The notes beneath the pieces were generated by a model. That model ran no database searches and was not told the DNA's origin. It saw only the letters and a list, made by a program, of their open reading frames with translations. The translations under genes and the position numbers were made by a program. Shown here piece by piece: positions 35,720-44,645 of a DNA stretch of 64,000 bases. Source of the stretch: Quadrisphaera setariae (GTDB lineage: Bacteria; Actinomycetota; Actinomycetes; Actinomycetales; Quadrisphaeraceae); contig NZ_VKAC01000001.1 of assembly GCF_008041935.1 (NCBI RefSeq), positions 310,001 through 374,000 on the forward strand. The letters run 5' to 3'. Numbering within the stretch: position 1 is the stretch's first letter; each line of letters opens with the position of its first letter.

Positions 35720-36280
35720 GTGTCGTCACCTGCCGACGACGACGTCCTCGCCCGGCGCGCGCGCGTCGGCGACCGGGACGCGTTCGCGCAGCTGGTCGAC
35801 CGGCACGGTCCGGCCCTGCACCGCTACGCGTCGCGCATGCTCGACGACCCCAGCGAGACCTCGGACTGCCTGCAGGACGCCTTCGCCGACGCCTGGCGGG
35901 GCCTGCCCGGGTGGGAGGGGCGCGCGGCGGTGAGGACCTGGCTGTTCACGCTGGTCACCAACGCCGTGCGTCGGCACCAGAGCCGTCACCTGCGCAAGAC
36001 CCCGCGGCCCGTCGAGGACGAGCAGCTGCGCACGCGCGTCGGCGCGAGCTCCAGCGGCGACCCCGCCCGGATCGTGGAGATGGACGACTTCGTGCGCGCG
36101 CTGGACGCCGCACTCGGCAGACTCCCAGCCGGGCAGCGGTCCACGTGGCTGCTGCGGGAGGTGGAGGGGCTGTCCTACGCGGAGATCGCCGAGGTCAGCG
36201 CCACCACCCCGGACGTCGTGCGCGGTCGCCTGTCGCGAGCGCGCGCATCCCTCGAGGTCGCGATGGAGGACTGGCGATGA
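35720..36280 (+). CDS. ECF-type RNA polymerase sigma factor
   Basis: A 186-residue sigma-70 family ECF factor with region 2 ([20 protein letters not shown] then [15 protein letters not shown]) and region 4 ([40 protein letters not shown]). GTG 35720 is preferred because GGAGGAG lies just upstream. Its stop overlaps the next gene's ATG (ATGA). No classical anti-sigma gene follows; the downstream Asp23-like protein sits where one would be expected. It is likely to control the divergent Asp23 genes, by association. Confidence 0.87.
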   Translation: MSSPADDDVLARRARVGDRDAFAQLVDRHGPALHRYASRMLDDPSETSDCLQDAFADAWRGLPGWEGRAAVRTWLFTLVTNAVRRHQSRHLRKTPRPVEDEQLRTRVGASSSGDPARIVEMDDFVRALDAALGRLPAGQRSTWLLREVEGLSYAEIAEVSATTPDVVRGRLSRARASLEVAMEDWR

Positions 36281-36807
36281 CGGGCGAGGAGCGCTCCGCG
36301 AGCGGACCGGCCGCGGGCACCCCGGACGACCCGGGCAGCGCCGCGCCCCGGACAGCAGGGGCCGAGCGCCTGGCGGCCGCCACCGCTGCCATGCGCCAGC
36401 ACACCGACCGCGGGTGGGAGCAGGTGCGCGGCGACGTCGTCGCGGCGGCGCTGCGGGCCTTCCGCCCGTCCACCCCGGTGCGCGCCGTGCACGGCGCCGG
36501 CAGCTTCACGGTGGCGTCGGAGGTGGTCGTGACGGCGGTGCGGCGGGCGCTGGAGCCCCTCCGCGACGCCTCCGCGGACGCGGTGCGGCTCTCGACGGGC
36601 GACGACGACAGGCTCGAGCGCATCGCCGTGTCGGTGGTCGCGGCCTACGGGTCGCCGCTGCTGGCGGTCGCCGACGAGGTGCGCCGGCGCACCGCTGCCG
36701 CGCTCGAGGCGGTGCTCGGCGCCGAGGCGCTGGGGTCGGCCGCGGAGGCCGTGGTGGAGGTGGACGTGCACATCGGGGGCGTCGAGGTCGACCCGCGCCG
36801 CCTGTAG
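36277..36807 (+). CDS. Asp23-like protein downstream of the sigma factor
   Basis: A 176-residue protein. After a charged N-terminus, [60 protein letters not shown] and [12 protein letters not shown] show the Asp23-like beta-helix-beta pattern. There are no membrane helices and no ZAS-type zinc motif, so it is not an obvious anti-sigma factor. It is co-translated with the sigma gene through the ATGA overlap. In related actinobacteria a similar gene accompanies this sigma factor. Confidence 0.65.
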   Translation: MTGEERSASGPAAGTPDDPGSAAPRTAGAERLAAATAAMRQHTDRGWEQVRGDVVAAALRAFRPSTPVRAVHGAGSFTVASEVVVTAVRRALEPLRDASADAVRLSTGDDDRLERIAVSVVAAYGSPLLAVADEVRRRTAAALEAVLGAEALGSAAEAVVEVDVHIGGVEVDPRRL

Positions 36808-36848
36808 GTGGTGGGTGGTGCCGTCGTCGCAGGTGGGAGGCTTGGTCC

Positions 36849-37370
36849 GTGAGCACGTCTGAGCAGCCGCTGGTCGGCGTCGTCATGGGTTCGGACTCCG
36901 ACTGGCCGGTGATGGGCGCGGCCGCGGAGGCGCTGGCCGAGTTCGGGGTCCCGCACGAGGTGGACGTCGTCTCGGCGCACCGCATGCCCGAGGAGATGAT
37001 CGCCTACGGCCAGCGGGCCGCCGGGCGCGGTCTGCGGGTGCTCGTCGCCGGCGCGGGCGGCGCGGCCCACCTGCCGGGCATGCTCGCGGCCGTCACGCCG
37101 CTGCCCGTGATCGGGGTGCCGGTGCCGCTCAAGCACCTCGACGGCATGGACTCCCTGCTGTCCATCGTGCAGATGCCTGCCGGGGTTCCCGTGGCGACCG
37201 TGAGCATCGGCGGCGCCCGCAACGCCGGGCTGCTCGCCGTGCGCGTGCTGGCCGCAGGCGGGGGTGAGCTCGCGGAGCGCCTGAGGGCCGCCATGACCGC
37301 GTTCCAGGGCGAGCTGCGCGACGTCGCCCACGCCAAGGGCGCCAGGCTGCGGGAGAGCCGCAGCTCCTGA
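36849..37370 (+). CDS. purE: N5-carboxyaminoimidazole ribonucleotide mutase
   Basis: A 173-residue class I PurE that converts N5-CAIR to CAIR. The family signature is clear: [75 protein letters not shown] and [23 protein letters not shown] 36849 is preceded by GGGAGG at eight bases. Its partner purK is 6 kb upstream, separated by the amidohydrolase and Asp23/sigma module. Confidence 0.93.
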   Translation: MSTSEQPLVGVVMGSDSDWPVMGAAAEALAEFGVPHEVDVVSAHRMPEEMIAYGQRAAGRGLRVLVAGAGGAAHLPGMLAAVTPLPVIGVPVPLKHLDGMDSLLSIVQMPAGVPVATVSIGGARNAGLLAVRVLAAGGGELAERLRAAMTAFQGELRDVAHAKGARLRESRSS

Positions 37371-37703
37371 GGTTCATCACTCGGGGTCACTGCCGTGTCT
37401 GCCGGAGTGGGGACGCTGAGTGGGCAGTCCACCGCTCCCTCGGTGACGAACCCGTCTGATGGGCCGCGAAACTCCTGGTCAGAAGATGGTCTCCTGCGGG
37501 GTGGCGGGATCATCGTGAGCGACACCATCGCGAGCGACACGCCGCGCGGCGTCCCGGGATCTGCTCGGCCGGCCACCTAGCGTCACTGACGTCCCCGCTG
37601 GGGGGAGGGGTGTCGCCGCACGGTCGCGATGCCGGACAGCCACCGGGTCAGGGTCGACGGCGGACGCCGCTCCCTGCTGCCCGGACAGCAGGAAGAGGGC
37701 ACC
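37371..37703. other. 333-base region before the ferritin-like cluster
   Basis: It should contain the promoter of the ferritin-like genes. A short direct repeat GAGCGACAC occurs twice around 37517-37541. A possible 61-codon frame at 37395-37580 has no ribosome site or match and is not called. Confidence 0.35.
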
Positions 37704-38657
37704 GTGTTCGGGAAGCCGCTCGTCGCCGACATGATCAGCCGCAGTGCTGAGAACCCCGCGGACCGCCGCAACTTCCTGCGCGCCGCCGGCCTCGCCGGGC
37801 TCGGCGCCGTGGGGGCCGTGACCGCCATGACGGTGGGGGCGCAGGACGCCCTCGCCGCCGACGCGCCGATCTCCGACGGCGCGATCCTCAACTTCGCGCT
37901 CAACCTCGAGTACCTCGAGGCGGAGTACTACCTGCGCGCCACCACGGGTCAGGGCCTGCCGGACAGCCTCACCACCGGCACCAAGGCGCTCGGTGGCGTC
38001 ACCGGCGGCTCGCAGGTGCCGTTCAAGGCCGGCAGCACCGTGGCCAAGTACGCCAGGGAGATCGCGGCCGACGAGCTCGCCCACGTGAAGTTCCTGCGCG
38101 GTGCCCTCGGCTCCGCCGCTGTGGCGCGCCCGAAGATCAACTTCACCGACGCCTTCAACGCCGCAGCCACCGCGGCCGGCGTCATCAAGGCGGGGGACAG
38201 CTTCGACCCCTTCAAGGACGAGACCAGCTTCCTGCTGGGCGCCTTCATCTTCGAGGACCTCGGCGTCACCGCCTACAAGGGCGGAGCCCCCCTCATCTCC
38301 AACAAGGACTACCTCGGTGCGGCCGCCGGCATCCTCGCCGTCGAGGCCTACCACGCGGGCCTGGTCCGCCGGTCCCTCTACAACCTCGGCGTCGACGTCG
38401 CGGTGATCACCAACAAGATCTCCGACGCCCGCGACTCCCTCGACGGCAGGAGCGACGACGACCAGGGCGTCCTCGCCGGCAACCCCAGGGCCTACCGCGC
38501 CAACCTCGTGCCGGCCGACAAGGACGCCATCGCCTACAGCCGCAGCCCGCAGCAGGTCCACAACATCGCCTACCTGACCGCCTCGTCCGGCGTCACCAAG
38601 GGCGGGTTCTTCCCCGACGGCACCAACAACGACGACGCGCGCCTGACCACCACCTGA
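37704..38657 (+). CDS. Tat-exported ferritin-like (Ferritin_2) protein A
   Basis: A 317-residue protein. NPADRRNFLRAAGLAGLGAV at residues 14-33 is a twin-arginine signal, with cleavage likely after residue 51. The mature part is a four-helix ferritin-like bundle: FALNLEYLEAEYY, EIAADELAHVKFLRGAL, FIFEDLGVTAYKGGAP and AGILAVEAYHAGLVRRSLYN provide Glu/His di-metal ligands. It resembles the desiccation-related PCC13-62 family; the biochemical role is unknown. GTG 37704 is chosen by analogy with its paralogue (both begin xFGKxLVxDMIxRS). The two paralogues flank a CWB2 gene. Confidence 0.85.
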   Translation: MFGKPLVADMISRSAENPADRRNFLRAAGLAGLGAVGAVTAMTVGAQDALAADAPISDGAILNFALNLEYLEAEYYLRATTGQGLPDSLTTGTKALGGVTGGSQVPFKAGSTVAKYAREIAADELAHVKFLRGALGSAAVARPKINFTDAFNAAATAAGVIKAGDSFDPFKDETSFLLGAFIFEDLGVTAYKGGAPLISNKDYLGAAAGILAVEAYHAGLVRRSLYNLGVDVAVITNKISDARDSLDGRSDDDQGVLAGNPRAYRANLVPADKDAIAYSRSPQQVHNIAYLTASSGVTKGGFFPDGTNNDDARLTTT

Positions 38658-38731
38658 TCGGCAGCGCCACCGTCCGCCGACCCGTCGGTCCCTCGCAGAA
38701 GACCACCCGAACCCGTTCCAGGAGGCACCCC

Positions 38732-39769
38732 GTGACCAGCTCCACCCCGTCGACGCAGCGCCGGCGCACCCGCGCCGCCGCCGTCACCCTGCTCGCCGCC
38801 GTCGCCGTCGCGGGCCTGGGCGCCACCAGCGCCTCGGCCGCCACCGGCGTGAAGTTCGACCAGCGCACCGGCGGCGCCACCCGCGTCGAGACCGCCGTCG
38901 AGTCCTCGAAGGCGCTGTACCCGAACGGCGGCAGCGACGACGTCGTCCTCGTCAACCTCTCCCGCACGGTCGACGGCCTGTCGGCGTCCTACCTCGCCGG
39001 ACTCAAGAGCGCGCCGATCCTCTACACGGACACCGACGCGGCGCCCCCGGCCACCCGTGACGAGATCAAGCGCCTCGGCGCCAAGCGCGTCTGGCTGGTG
39101 GGCGGCACCTCCGTCATCTCCAAGGACCAGGAGACGGCCATCGCCGGCGACTACACCGTCAAGCGCTTCGGCGGTGACGACCGCTACGCCACCGCCGCGG
39201 CCGTCGCGACCGCCGGGGAGTTCGCCCCCGAGCGCGTCTACATCACCTCCGGCACCTCCCTCGCCGACGCCGTCACGGTCGGTCCGCAGGCCTGGGCCAA
39301 CGGCACCCCGATCCTGCTCACCGAGGCCGGCCGCGTGCCGGACGCCACCAAGGGCGCCCTCGACCAGCTCGGCGTGAGCTACCGCACCGTGGTGGGCGGC
39401 AAGGCCGTCGTCTCCGACGACACCTACAAGGCCCTCGGCGCGAACAGCCGCCTCGCCGGAGACGACCGCCAGAGCACCGCCGTCGCGGTGGCGGAGGACT
39501 CGGTCGCCACCGCGAACTTCACCTACGCCGGCGCGGCGCTGGTGGGCGGGGCGAACGTCAACGCGGTGGACGCCCTGTCCGCCTCCGCCCTGGCCGGCTA
39601 CTACGGCGTCCCGATCCTCTACACCTGGACGCCCGACGACATCGGCGCACCCACGGCGAACTACCTCAAGAAGCACGCCGTGGACATCACCGGCCCGGGC
39701 TTCATCTTCGGCGGCAAGAGCGCCGTGTCCGACAAGGCGGCCCAGCAGGCCACCGACGCCGCGCAGTGA
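38732..39769 (+). CDS. Secreted CWB2 (cell wall-binding repeat 2) protein
   Basis: A 345-residue protein. Residues 1-36 are a Sec signal peptide (RRRTRAAAVTLLAAVAVAGL, ending ASA-A). Three CWB2-type repeats follow, each with GGxxR or GGDDRYATA near its start and a VxLVGGxxxVS near its end: VWLVGGTSVISKDQETAIAG, FGGDDRYATAAAVATAG, YRTVVGGKAVVSDDTYKAL and FIFGGKSAVSDKAAQ. Such repeats bind anionic cell-wall polymers. There is no catalytic domain, so the protein is all binding module. GTG 38732 follows AGGAGG by six bases. Confidence 0.85.
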   Translation: MTSSTPSTQRRRTRAAAVTLLAAVAVAGLGATSASAATGVKFDQRTGGATRVETAVESSKALYPNGGSDDVVLVNLSRTVDGLSASYLAGLKSAPILYTDTDAAPPATRDEIKRLGAKRVWLVGGTSVISKDQETAIAGDYTVKRFGGDDRYATAAAVATAGEFAPERVYITSGTSLADAVTVGPQAWANGTPILLTEAGRVPDATKGALDQLGVSYRTVVGGKAVVSDDTYKALGANSRLAGDDRQSTAVAVAEDSVATANFTYAGAALVGGANVNAVDALSASALAGYYGVPILYTWTPDDIGAPTANYLKKHAVDITGPGFIFGGKSAVSDKAAQQATDAAQ

Positions 39770-39828
39770 CGCGCCCGCGCGCGCGCCCTGCCACCGCCCC
39801 CCTGACACGCTGACGAGACGAGGACACG

Positions 39829-40761
39829 ATGTTCGGCAAGGCACTGGTCAACGACATGATCACCAGGAGCAGCGAGACGGCGCACGACCGCCGCTCGATG
39901 CTCCGCGGCGCGGGCCTCCTCGGCCTGGGCGCGCTCGGTGCGACCGCGCTGGGCACCGCCGGTGCGACCGCGGCGAACGCCGCGGACGCCCCCAGCGACG
40001 CCACCGTGCTCAACTTCGCCCTCAACCTCGAGTACCTCGAGGCGGAGTTCTACTCCTACGCCGCCTTCGGCCACGGGCTCACCCAGTCCATGGCGGACGG
40101 GAACGGGAAGATGGGCGGCGTCACCGGCGGCCGCAGGGTGCTGTTCAAGAACCGCGCCGTGCGCCAGTACGCCGAGGAGATCGCCAAGGACGAGCTCGCC
40201 CACGTCGCGTTCCTGCGCTCCGCCCTGGGCGGGTCCAAGGTCTCGCGCCCGGCGATCGACCTCAAGGCCTCCTTCAGCGCCGCGGCCGTGGCCGCCGGCA
40301 TCATCAAGCAGGGCCAGACCTTCGACCCCTTCGCCGACGACACCAGCTTCCTGCTGGGCGCGTTCATCTTCGAGGACGTCGGCGTGACCGCCTACAAGGG
40401 CGCGGCCCCGCTCATCACCAACAAGACCTACCTCGAGGCCGCCGCCGGCATCCTCGCGGTGGAGGCCTACCACGCGGGCATCGTGCGGTCGGCGCTGTTC
40501 GAGATGGGCACCGACGTCCAGGGCGTCGCGCAGAAGATCTCCGACGTCCGCGACGTCGTGGACGGCTCCACGGACCTGGACCAGGGCCTGACCCCCGACG
40601 GCGGCGCCACCGCGAACATCGTGCCCACGGACGACAACGGCATCGCTTTCAGCCGCACCCCGCAGCAGGTGCTGAACATCGTCTACCTCAACGGCGCCTC
40701 CGGGGTCTCCGGCGGCGGCTTCTACCCGCAGGGGCTCAACGGCGACCTGCGCACCACCTGA
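39829..40761 (+). CDS. Tat-exported ferritin-like protein B
   Basis: A 310-residue paralogue of protein A: DRRSMLRGAGLLGLGALGAT is the Tat signal, then FALNLEYLEAEFYSYAAFGH, EEIAKDELAHVAFLRSALGG, FIFEDVGVTAYKGAAPLITN and AGILAVEAYHAGIVRSALF. The ligands match those of A. The main differences lie in the linker after helix 1 and near residue 245. ATG 39829 lies downstream of GACGAGGACACG. It probably arose by duplication, with the CWB2 gene between the copies; a strong hairpin ends the unit. Confidence 0.87.
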   Translation: MFGKALVNDMITRSSETAHDRRSMLRGAGLLGLGALGATALGTAGATAANAADAPSDATVLNFALNLEYLEAEFYSYAAFGHGLTQSMADGNGKMGGVTGGRRVLFKNRAVRQYAEEIAKDELAHVAFLRSALGGSKVSRPAIDLKASFSAAAVAAGIIKQGQTFDPFADDTSFLLGAFIFEDVGVTAYKGAAPLITNKTYLEAAAGILAVEAYHAGIVRSALFEMGTDVQGVAQKISDVRDVVDGSTDLDQGLTPDGGATANIVPTDDNGIAFSRTPQQVLNIVYLNGASGVSGGGFYPQGLNGDLRTT

Positions 40762-40780
40762 CCCCACCGCGGCACCCGGC

Positions 40781-40821
40781 ACGAGGGGCCCCGCCAGCGC
40801 GTCGCTGGCGGGGCCCCTCGT
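40781..40821 (+). terminator. 19-bp perfect terminator hairpin
   Basis: ACGAGGGGCCCCGCCAGCG (40781-40799) pairs fully with 40803-40821 around a three-base loop, 19 bases after the second ferritin-like stop. Confidence 0.85.
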
Positions 40822-40994
40822 CGTCGTCCTCAACGGGTCGACCAGGACGACGACGACGCGCAGCGCGCTCCCAGTCCGCGCCTACTCCGCCCACAGGGTC
40901 GGGGCGGACGCTCCCAGCAGACCTCGCGCCGCGGCGCGCCGCCGCACGGTGACGGCGAGCGGCGCCGGCGCGGTGAGACCGGGAGCGCTGACCG

Positions 40995-43196
40995 ATGACC
41001 TTCTCCTACTCCGCTGCGAGCGCCGCACGCGCCGACGTGCCCGCACCACCGGCAGCGGGGACCCCCGCGGCCCGCTGGTGGCGAGGCCGTGAGCAGGACC
41101 CCGCGTGGGCGCGTCCCGCCCTGCTCGTCCTCCTGGCGGGCACGGCGCTGCTGTACCTGTGGGACCTCAGCGAGTCGGGCTGGGCCAACGCGTTCTACTC
41201 CGCGGCGGCCCTGGCGGGCTCGCGCAGCTGGGAGGCCTTCTTCTTCGGCTCCTCCGACGCCGGGAACTCCATCACCGTGGACAAGCCGCCCGCGTCGCTG
41301 TGGGTGGTGGCGCTGTCGGTGCGCCTGTTCGGGCTGTCGAGCTGGTCGCTGCTCGTGCCGCAGGCGCTGATGGGCGTCGCGGCGGTGTGGCTGCTGCACG
41401 GCTCCGTGCGGCGGGTGGCCGGCGCCCCCGCCGGGCTGCTGGCGGGCGCGGCGCTGGCGGTCACGCCGGTGGCGGCGCTGATGTTCCGCTTCAACAACCC
41501 CGACGCGCTGCTGGTGCTGCTCATGACGGGGGCGGCCGTCGCCGTCCTCAGGGCCGTGGAGTCGGCGCGGACGTCGGCGCAGACGCGGTGGCTGGTGCTG
41601 GCCGGTGCGCTCGTCGGGCTCGGCTTCCTCACCAAGCAGCTGCAGGTGCTGCTCGTGGTGCCCGCGTTCGGCGTGGCCCACCTGCTGGCAGGACGGGCGC
41701 GGCTGGCGCGCCGCGTGGTGCAGCTGCTGGTCGCCGGGCTGGCGCTGCTGGTCGCGGGCGGCTGGTGGGTGGCGGTGGTGGAGCTGTGGCCGGCAGGGTC
41801 CCGGCCCTACATCGGGGGGTCGCAGGACGACAGCTTCCTGGGGCTCACCTTCGGGTACAACGGCTTCGGCCGCCTCACCGGGCACGAGAGCGGCTCCGTC
41901 GGCACCACCGTCGGGCCCACGGGGACGGGGCACTGGGGCGACACCGGCTTCCTCAGGCTGCTCGGCACCACCTTCGCCGGGCAGGTGACGTGGCTGGTGC
42001 CGGCGGCGGTCGTGCTGGGCGTCGTGGCGCTGTGGCTGCTGAGGTCTGCGGCGCGCACCTCCCCGCTGCGCGCCGCGCTCGTGCTGTGGGGCACCTGGCT
42101 GGGCACCACGTGGCTGGTGTTCAGCTACATGTCGGGGATCTTCCACCCGTACTACACGGTGGCCCTCGCGCCGGCGATCGCCGCGGTGGTGGGCCTCGGG
42201 GCGGCCGCCGTCTGGCGGGTGCGCGCCACGTGGCTGGGCGCCGTGGCGCTGGCGCTGGCCACGGCGCTCACCGCCGGGTGGGCGTTCGTGCTGCTCACAC
42301 GCAGCCCCGAGTACTACCCGGCGCTGAAGTGGCTCGTGCTCGTGGTGGGGCTGGCCGCCGCCGGTGGCTTCGTGGCGCTGCGGGCGCTGCCCGAGCTGCC
42401 GCGGCTGGCCCGCACGGCTGCGCTGTCCGCGGTGGGGGCCGCGGTGGTGGCGTCGCTGGCCGCACCGACGGCCTACGCCGTCGACACCGCCGGCTACGGG
42501 CACACCGGCTCGCTGCCCAGCGCCGGGCCCGCCGTGACCGGTGGGCTGGGCGCCGGCCTGGCTGGGCCGGGCGGCTTCGGACGGCCCGGGCACGGCAGCT
42601 GGGGGACCGGTGGGCACACCGGAGGCGGCTGGAGCGGTCGCGCCGGCGGGCACGGAGGTGCTCAGCCCGGCCAGGCGGCCCCCTTCGGGCAGGCGCCCCC
42701 GTGGGCGCAGGCCCTGCCGCAGCTCGGCGGAGCGGGCGGCTCCGGCGGACACGGTGGGACGGGCGGAGGCCCTGCGGGCGGTCTGCTCAGCGCCGCCCGC
42801 CCCGGCCCGTCGCTCGTGCGGCTGCTCGAGCAGGACGCCGGCCGCTACCGCTGGGTCGCCGCGGCCATCGGCTCCCAGAACGCGGCCGGCTACCAGCTGG
42901 CCACGCAGGACCCGGTCATGCCGGTCGGCGGGTTCAACGGGACGGACCCGTCGCCCACGCTCGCGCAGTTCCAGCGGTACGTCGCCGACGGTGACATCCA
43001 CTACTTCATCGCCAGCGCCACCGAGGGCGGGTCGCTCGGCGCCGGGGGGACCGAGCGCGACTCGACGCAGGTCCGCACCTGGGTGGAGGCGCACTTCACC
43101 TCGCGCGTCGTCGACGGCGTGACCGTCTACGACCTCACCTCGCCGGCCGCGCCGGTCACGGCGAGCAGCGACGCCCCGGGCTCGGCCACCGCCTGA
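40995..43196 (+). CDS. GT39-family polytopic glycosyltransferase
   Basis: A 733-residue ArnT/PMT-like (YkcB-type) enzyme with about 12 helices. SGWANAFYSAAALAGSRSWE and the DKPPASLW loop are the luminal catalytic region; MFRFNNPDALLVLLMTGAAV is the second conserved block. A Gly/His/Pro-rich stretch follows (about residues 515-605, e.g. GRPGHGSWGTGGHTGGGWS), then a soluble C-terminal domain (YVADGDIHYFIASATEGG). It transfers a sugar from a polyprenyl-phosphate donor onto a cell-wall component or exported protein; the acceptor is unknown. GGGAG lies ten bases before ATG 40995. Confidence 0.87.
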   Translation: MTFSYSAASAARADVPAPPAAGTPAARWWRGREQDPAWARPALLVLLAGTALLYLWDLSESGWANAFYSAAALAGSRSWEAFFFGSSDAGNSITVDKPPASLWVVALSVRLFGLSSWSLLVPQALMGVAAVWLLHGSVRRVAGAPAGLLAGAALAVTPVAALMFRFNNPDALLVLLMTGAAVAVLRAVESARTSAQTRWLVLAGALVGLGFLTKQLQVLLVVPAFGVAHLLAGRARLARRVVQLLVAGLALLVAGGWWVAVVELWPAGSRPYIGGSQDDSFLGLTFGYNGFGRLTGHESGSVGTTVGPTGTGHWGDTGFLRLLGTTFAGQVTWLVPAAVVLGVVALWLLRSAARTSPLRAALVLWGTWLGTTWLVFSYMSGIFHPYYTVALAPAIAAVVGLGAAAVWRVRATWLGAVALALATALTAGWAFVLLTRSPEYYPALKWLVLVVGLAAAGGFVALRALPELPRLARTAALSAVGAAVVASLAAPTAYAVDTAGYGHTGSLPSAGPAVTGGLGAGLAGPGGFGRPGHGSWGTGGHTGGGWSGRAGGHGGAQPGQAAPFGQAPPWAQALPQLGGAGGSGGHGGTGGGPAGGLLSAARPGPSLVRLLEQDAGRYRWVAAAIGSQNAAGYQLATQDPVMPVGGFNGTDPSPTLAQFQRYVADGDIHYFIASATEGGSLGAGGTERDSTQVRTWVEAHFTSRVVDGVTVYDLTSPAAPVTASSDAPGSATA

Positions 43197-43214
43197 CGCG
43201 GACGCCCTCCGGCC

Positions 43215-43257
43215 CCGGCGGGTCGCGGTCCACCCCCTCTGGGCCGCGGCCCGCCGG
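43215..43257. terminator. Hairpin between convergent GT39 and LCP genes
   Basis: CCGGCGGGTCGCGG (43215-43228) pairs with 43244-43257 with one G-T position. Confidence 0.55.
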
Positions 43258-43310
43258 TCTGCGTCCCCGCCGGGGGGATCTGCTCCACTCCCGGACTGGC
43301 GCGGGGCGCG

Positions 43311-44570
43311 TCAGGAGGTGGCGCTGCTCGCGGAGCCGGTGGCCTCGGCGGCGGCGATCGCCCGGATGGACTCGGTGTCGTCGTCCTTGATCGCCTGGAA
43401 GACCTGACCGGCCTTCGCGTCGTCCCAGTCGATGACCAGACCGGCCTTCGTGCGGCGGTTGTCGCTGGCGATCGGCACGTTGAGCGACACGGCCTGGCCT
43501 CCGGCCACCGCGCGCACGCCCATCACGAAGCCGTACAGGTCAGCGGGGCCGAAGTCGTCGTCGACGGACAGCGCCGAGCCGCCGGCCGCGGCCAGCGGGA
43601 ACGACCGCAGCGGGTTGAGGAGCACCGCGGGCGAGGCGGCCTCGTGGGCGACGGCGCCGATGATGGCCCGCTGGCGCTGGGCGCGGCCGAGGTCGCCGTT
43701 GGCGTCGAAGTCGCGGGTGCGGGCGTACCCGAGCGCGGTCGCGCCGCCCATCGTCTGGCAGCCGGCCTGGATGTCGAGCCCGGCCTTCGGGTCCCTGATG
43801 GCCTTCTCCGGGCACATCGTCACGCCGCCGACCGCGTCGACGAGGTTCGCGAACCCGCCGAGCCCGGTCTCCACGTACCCGTCCACGTGGATGCCCGTGG
43901 CGCCCTCCACGGTCTCCGCCAGCAGCGACGGCCCGCCGAAGGCGTAGGCCGCGTTGATCTTGTTGGAGCCGTGGCCGGGGATCTTCACGTAGCTGTCGCG
44001 CGGGATGCTCAGCAGCACCGTCGGCCCACCGCCGGCGGGGCGGTGCAGCAGCATGATCGTGTCGGTGCGCTTGCCCTCGACGTCGGTGCCGGTGGACAGC
44101 TCCACCATCTGGTCGCGCGTGAGGCCCTCCCGGCTGTCGGAGCCCACCAGCAGGATCGTCTGCCCCGGCGTCGCCGCGACGGACGAGTCCGGCAGCGCAC
44201 CGACGCGCGTCACCGACGTGTACGCCACGGCCCCCAGGGCCAGCGGGTACCCGACCAGCGCCAGGAGGAGCAGGACGACGACGGTCCGCACCGGCCGCCG
44301 CCGCCTGCGGTGCACGCCCGGGCCCTGCAGGTCGGGGGCGGGCGGCTGGCGGCGCTGCTGCGGGGGCACGCGGCGACCCGACCCGCCCCGACCCGCCGGG
44401 CCACCGGCGGCGCCGTCCTCGCGGTAGGCGCGCTCGCCGCGGTGGGGACCCTTCCCGCCCGCGGAGCGCTGCTGCCCGCCGCCGGCACCGGACCCGCCGG
44501 GAGCACCGCGCCGCAGCCCCGGCGACGAGCGGTACGTCGTCGCCGGACCCCAGCGCGGTTCCTCAGCCAC
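43311..44570 (-). CDS. LytR-CpsA-Psr (LCP) family protein
   Basis: A 419-residue membrane protein: a disordered cytoplasmic N-terminus of about 95 Arg/Gly/Pro/Gln-rich residues, one helix (about 97-120, VVVLLLLALVGYPLALGAVA) and an LCP domain. Conserved blocks are LLVGSDSREGLTRDQMVEL, KRTDTIMLLH, LSIPRDSYVKIPGHGSNKIN, LVDAVGGVTMCPEKAIRD and GYARTRDFDANGDLGRAQRQ, including the phosphate-binding Arg residues. LCP enzymes attach glycopolymers to peptidoglycan. GTG 44570 lies six bases after TACCCT (44577-44582, complement). The GT39 gene nearby fits a glycan-assembly role. Confidence 0.9.
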   Translation of the reverse strand: MAEEPRWGPATTYRSSPGLRRGAPGGSGAGGGQQRSAGGKGPHRGERAYREDGAAGGPAGRGGSGRRVPPQQRRQPPAPDLQGPGVHRRRRRPVRTVVVLLLLALVGYPLALGAVAYTSVTRVGALPDSSVAATPGQTILLVGSDSREGLTRDQMVELSTGTDVEGKRTDTIMLLHRPAGGGPTVLLSIPRDSYVKIPGHGSNKINAAYAFGGPSLLAETVEGATGIHVDGYVETGLGGFANLVDAVGGVTMCPEKAIRDPKAGLDIQAGCQTMGGATALGYARTRDFDANGDLGRAQRQRAIIGAVAHEAASPAVLLNPLRSFPLAAAGGSALSVDDDFGPADLYGFVMGVRAVAGGQAVSLNVPIASDNRRTKAGLVIDWDDAKAGQVFQAIKDDDTESIRAIAAAEATGSASSATS

Positions 44571-44576
44571 CTCGCG

Positions 44577-44582
44577 AGGGTA
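44577..44582 (-). promoter_or_regulatory. -10 element TACCCT of the LCP gene
   Basis: TACCCT on the minus strand ends six bases before GTG 44570; the surrounding bases are nearly identical to the accD5 start region. Confidence 0.5.
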
Positions 44583-44600
44583 GGCCGATCGGGGGCCGCG

Positions 44601-44645
44601 GGGGCTGAGAACGCGCTGAGGGACTCAGCGACGCGGGTCAGCCCC
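44601..44645 (-). terminator. Hairpin at the end of the CoA-binding gene
   Basis: GGGGCTGA (44601-44608) pairs with 44638-44645 and CGCTGAG (44614-44620) with 44624-44630, giving a stacked stem with an internal mismatch. It overlaps the stop codon of the CoA-binding gene and lies just upstream of the LCP promoter. Confidence 0.5.

Noticed and set aside
37395-37580. 61-codon frame before the ferritin-like genes
   Set aside because: No ribosome site, no recognisable similarity and low-complexity composition.
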